34,257 nt of DNA, taken from NCBI GenBank assembly GCA_964402905.1, contig CAYODU010000004.1, positions 1-34,257 on the forward strand, in the 5' to 3' direction. Numbering within the stretch: position 1 is the first letter of the stretch; every line of letters begins with the position of its first letter. Both the position numbers and the translations under genes were made by a program. The stretch comes from JABIDZ01 sp964402905. GTDB lineage: Archaea > Iainarchaeota > Iainarchaeia > Iainarchaeales > JAAZKV01. Positions 33,148 to 34,257 of this stretch are shown in pieces. A model generated the notes under the pieces. That model had not been told where the DNA came from and ran no database searches. It was given only the letters and a program-made list of their open reading frames with translations.

Positions 33148-34257
33148 CTAATATTTTTTTGTCCAAGCGCCATCTTTTTCATTAGAAAAAGGTCCTTTTT
33201 TCTTAAAACCTTTTTTCTTTTTCATGAAATAAACTATTCCAATTGTAGTACCCAGAACAACTATCACAAGGCATGCAACTACAATTAAACTATTCATATC
33301 AATGTCCATGCTGGAAATGCCTAAAAGAGAAGGATTATTTAATCGTTCCAAAATAAGTGAGTATTTTCCAAGCGCTTCTTTTGATTTTTCGTCTGCTAAA
33401 GCAAGATTTGTTTCAAGAAGACTTTCAGCTTCAGCGATTAATTCATCAGCGAGTTGTTTTTGCTCTGCCATTTCTGCGTTAAGAAAAGGAGTTATTTTTA
33501 TTTTTTCTTCTATCTCAGACTTTTTTTGATTTGCCTGATTAATTGTTGCAACAACGCTTTCCATTGTAACTTCACTCGAAGCGCTGGCTGTAACAATAAT
33601 ATTTATTTCTACATTTGCAGAATTTTCTGCTCCATCGAATGCAATTGCTTTTAATTTACCTGATGCTTTTCCACTTGTTTCAAAAGTATAATACCAAACG
33701 TTAGTATCTTTTTTTGCCTGCCCGATTCTTGTCCCATCCAAAAAAACAACAATTCTGTTTATTACATAATTATCCGTTACACTAAATTCAATATTTTTAT
33801 CTGAAGAGATTTCTTCTCCATCGGTTAAATTTGAAAAACTTATAGTTGGTGCTTCTGTGTCATTGTGCAAGTGAACTTCTTTTGTTATTGTTCCAAGTGT
33901 GCTGTGTGCACTGATAAAGAGATTTATGTCAGAGTAAGTAGAGCTTACAGTAATTGTTCCACTGGTGCCGGTTGTAGCATCTGTTCCATTTACTAGTGTT
34001 GCAATATTTAGGTCATCAACTTTTTTATACAAGAAAAAATCATCCACACTTTTTGAAAAAGTTATTGTGTAAGTAAAATCGTCTGCTGTTTTAAAGTAAC
34101 GTGTTTCTCTTCCAGAAGAATTTTTTATTGATACTGTTATTGTTGTAGCTGCAAGATTCTCTGGGATAGTAACTGAAACAATTGGGGCATTGATGTCATA
34201 ACTGTGGTTACCAGCCGTATCTAATGCATGTATTTTGTAGTAATAAGTTATTCCTTC
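33148..34257 (-). CDS. Surface protein with Ig/FN3-like domains and C-terminal membrane anchor (N-terminus outside window)
   Basis: The frame is open to the right edge, with 369 codons seen. The visible start YYYKIHALDTAGN looks like the end of a fibronectin type III domain. An Ig-like segment around NDTEAPTISFSNLTDGEEI.. to ..AIAFDGAENSANVEI follows, then a helical stalk (EEKIKITPFLNAEMAEQKQLADEL) and one membrane helix (LIVVACLVIVVLGTTIGIVYF) before a lysine-rich cytoplasmic tail. It should be an exported adhesin-like protein. Sequons such as N-G-T, N-D-T and N-L-T are candidate AglB targets. Confidence 0.82.
   Translation of the reverse strand, partial: EGITYYYKIHALDTAGNHSYDINAPIVSVTIPENLAATTITVSIKNSSGRETRYFKTADDFTYTITFSKSVDDFFLYKKVDDLNIATLVNGTDATTGTSGTITVSSTYSDINLFISAHSTLGTITKEVHLHNDTEAPTISFSNLTDGEEISSDKNIEFSVTDNYVINRIVVFLDGTRIGQAKKDTNVWYYTFETSGKASGKLKAIAFDGAENSANVEINIIVTASASSEVTMESVVATINQANQKKSEIEEKIKITPFLNAEMAEQKQLADELIAEAESLLETNLALADEKSKEALGKYSLILERLNNPSLLGISSMDIDMNSLIVVACLVIVVLGTTIGIVYFMKKKKGFKKKGPFSNEKDGAWTKKY

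Overview
The window is an AT-rich (roughly one-third GC), gene-dense archaeal chromosome segment. The archaeal identity is secure. It carries a TATA-binding protein, Spt5/NusG with SecE (Sec61 gamma), ribosomal proteins L44e, L10/P0 and L12/P1, an STT3/AglB oligosaccharyltransferase, a HerA-like ATPase, a COG1750-type Lon-like protease, an intron-containing tRNA with a bulge-helix-bulge splice site, and TATA boxes about 25 nt upstream of leaderless starts. FtsZ, the compact genes and a lone 5S gene would fit a euryarchaeal or DPANN-type lineage, but the phylum cannot be settled from this window.

Layout. (1) 1-6.2 kb, minus strand: a truncated radical SAM/B12-binding protein, then an overlapping N-glycosylation cluster: Alg7-like GlcNAc-1-P transferase, Alg14-like, Alg13-like, a family 2 glycosyltransferase and, just upstream, AglB. 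Together these can build a GlcNAc2-type lipid-linked glycan and transfer it to secreted proteins. (2) 6.3-12.9 kb: mixed genes, including an endonuclease IV-type repair enzyme, a ferredoxin, two unknown proteins, 5S rRNA, a secreted lipoprotein serpin, TBP, an MFS transporter and two small membrane proteins. (3) 13-17.7 kb, plus strand: the classic archaeal run ftsZ-secE-spt5-L11-L1-L10-L12, with a hairpin-rich leader before L1 and a strong hairpin after L12. (4) 17.8-24.7 kb: a candidate structured RNA, a membrane-anchored Lon-like protease, and (minus strand) an SMC-type ATPase co-transcribed with a polytopic membrane protein. (5) 24.6-30 kb: L44e, a winged-helix protein, a 1049-residue HerA-like ATPase, a second candidate structured RNA and a CYTH phosphohydrolase. 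(6) 30-34 kb: tRNA-Ser(UGA) with an 83-nt intron, a pyrimidine-dimer glycosylase family protein, a DEAD-box RNA helicase with a long basic low-complexity tail, a secreted protein rich in N-glycosylation sequons, and the C-terminal part of a large surface protein.

The most notable points are as follows. The SMC-type ATPase has SMC-like heads, but its coiled coil turns at a CPVC zinc-hook motif at the exact midpoint (residues 488-491 of 988) instead of a globular hinge. Two independent intergenic loci encode apparently structured RNAs with their own TATA boxes and T-runs, and they share a short core. The Alg7-Alg14-Alg13 run is a eukaryote-like arrangement. The serpin is secreted and keeps an inhibitory-type hinge. 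Two initiation modes are visible: GGTGA-type ribosome binding sites inside operons, and TATA-to-ATG spacing of about 25 nt (leaderless) for many single genes.
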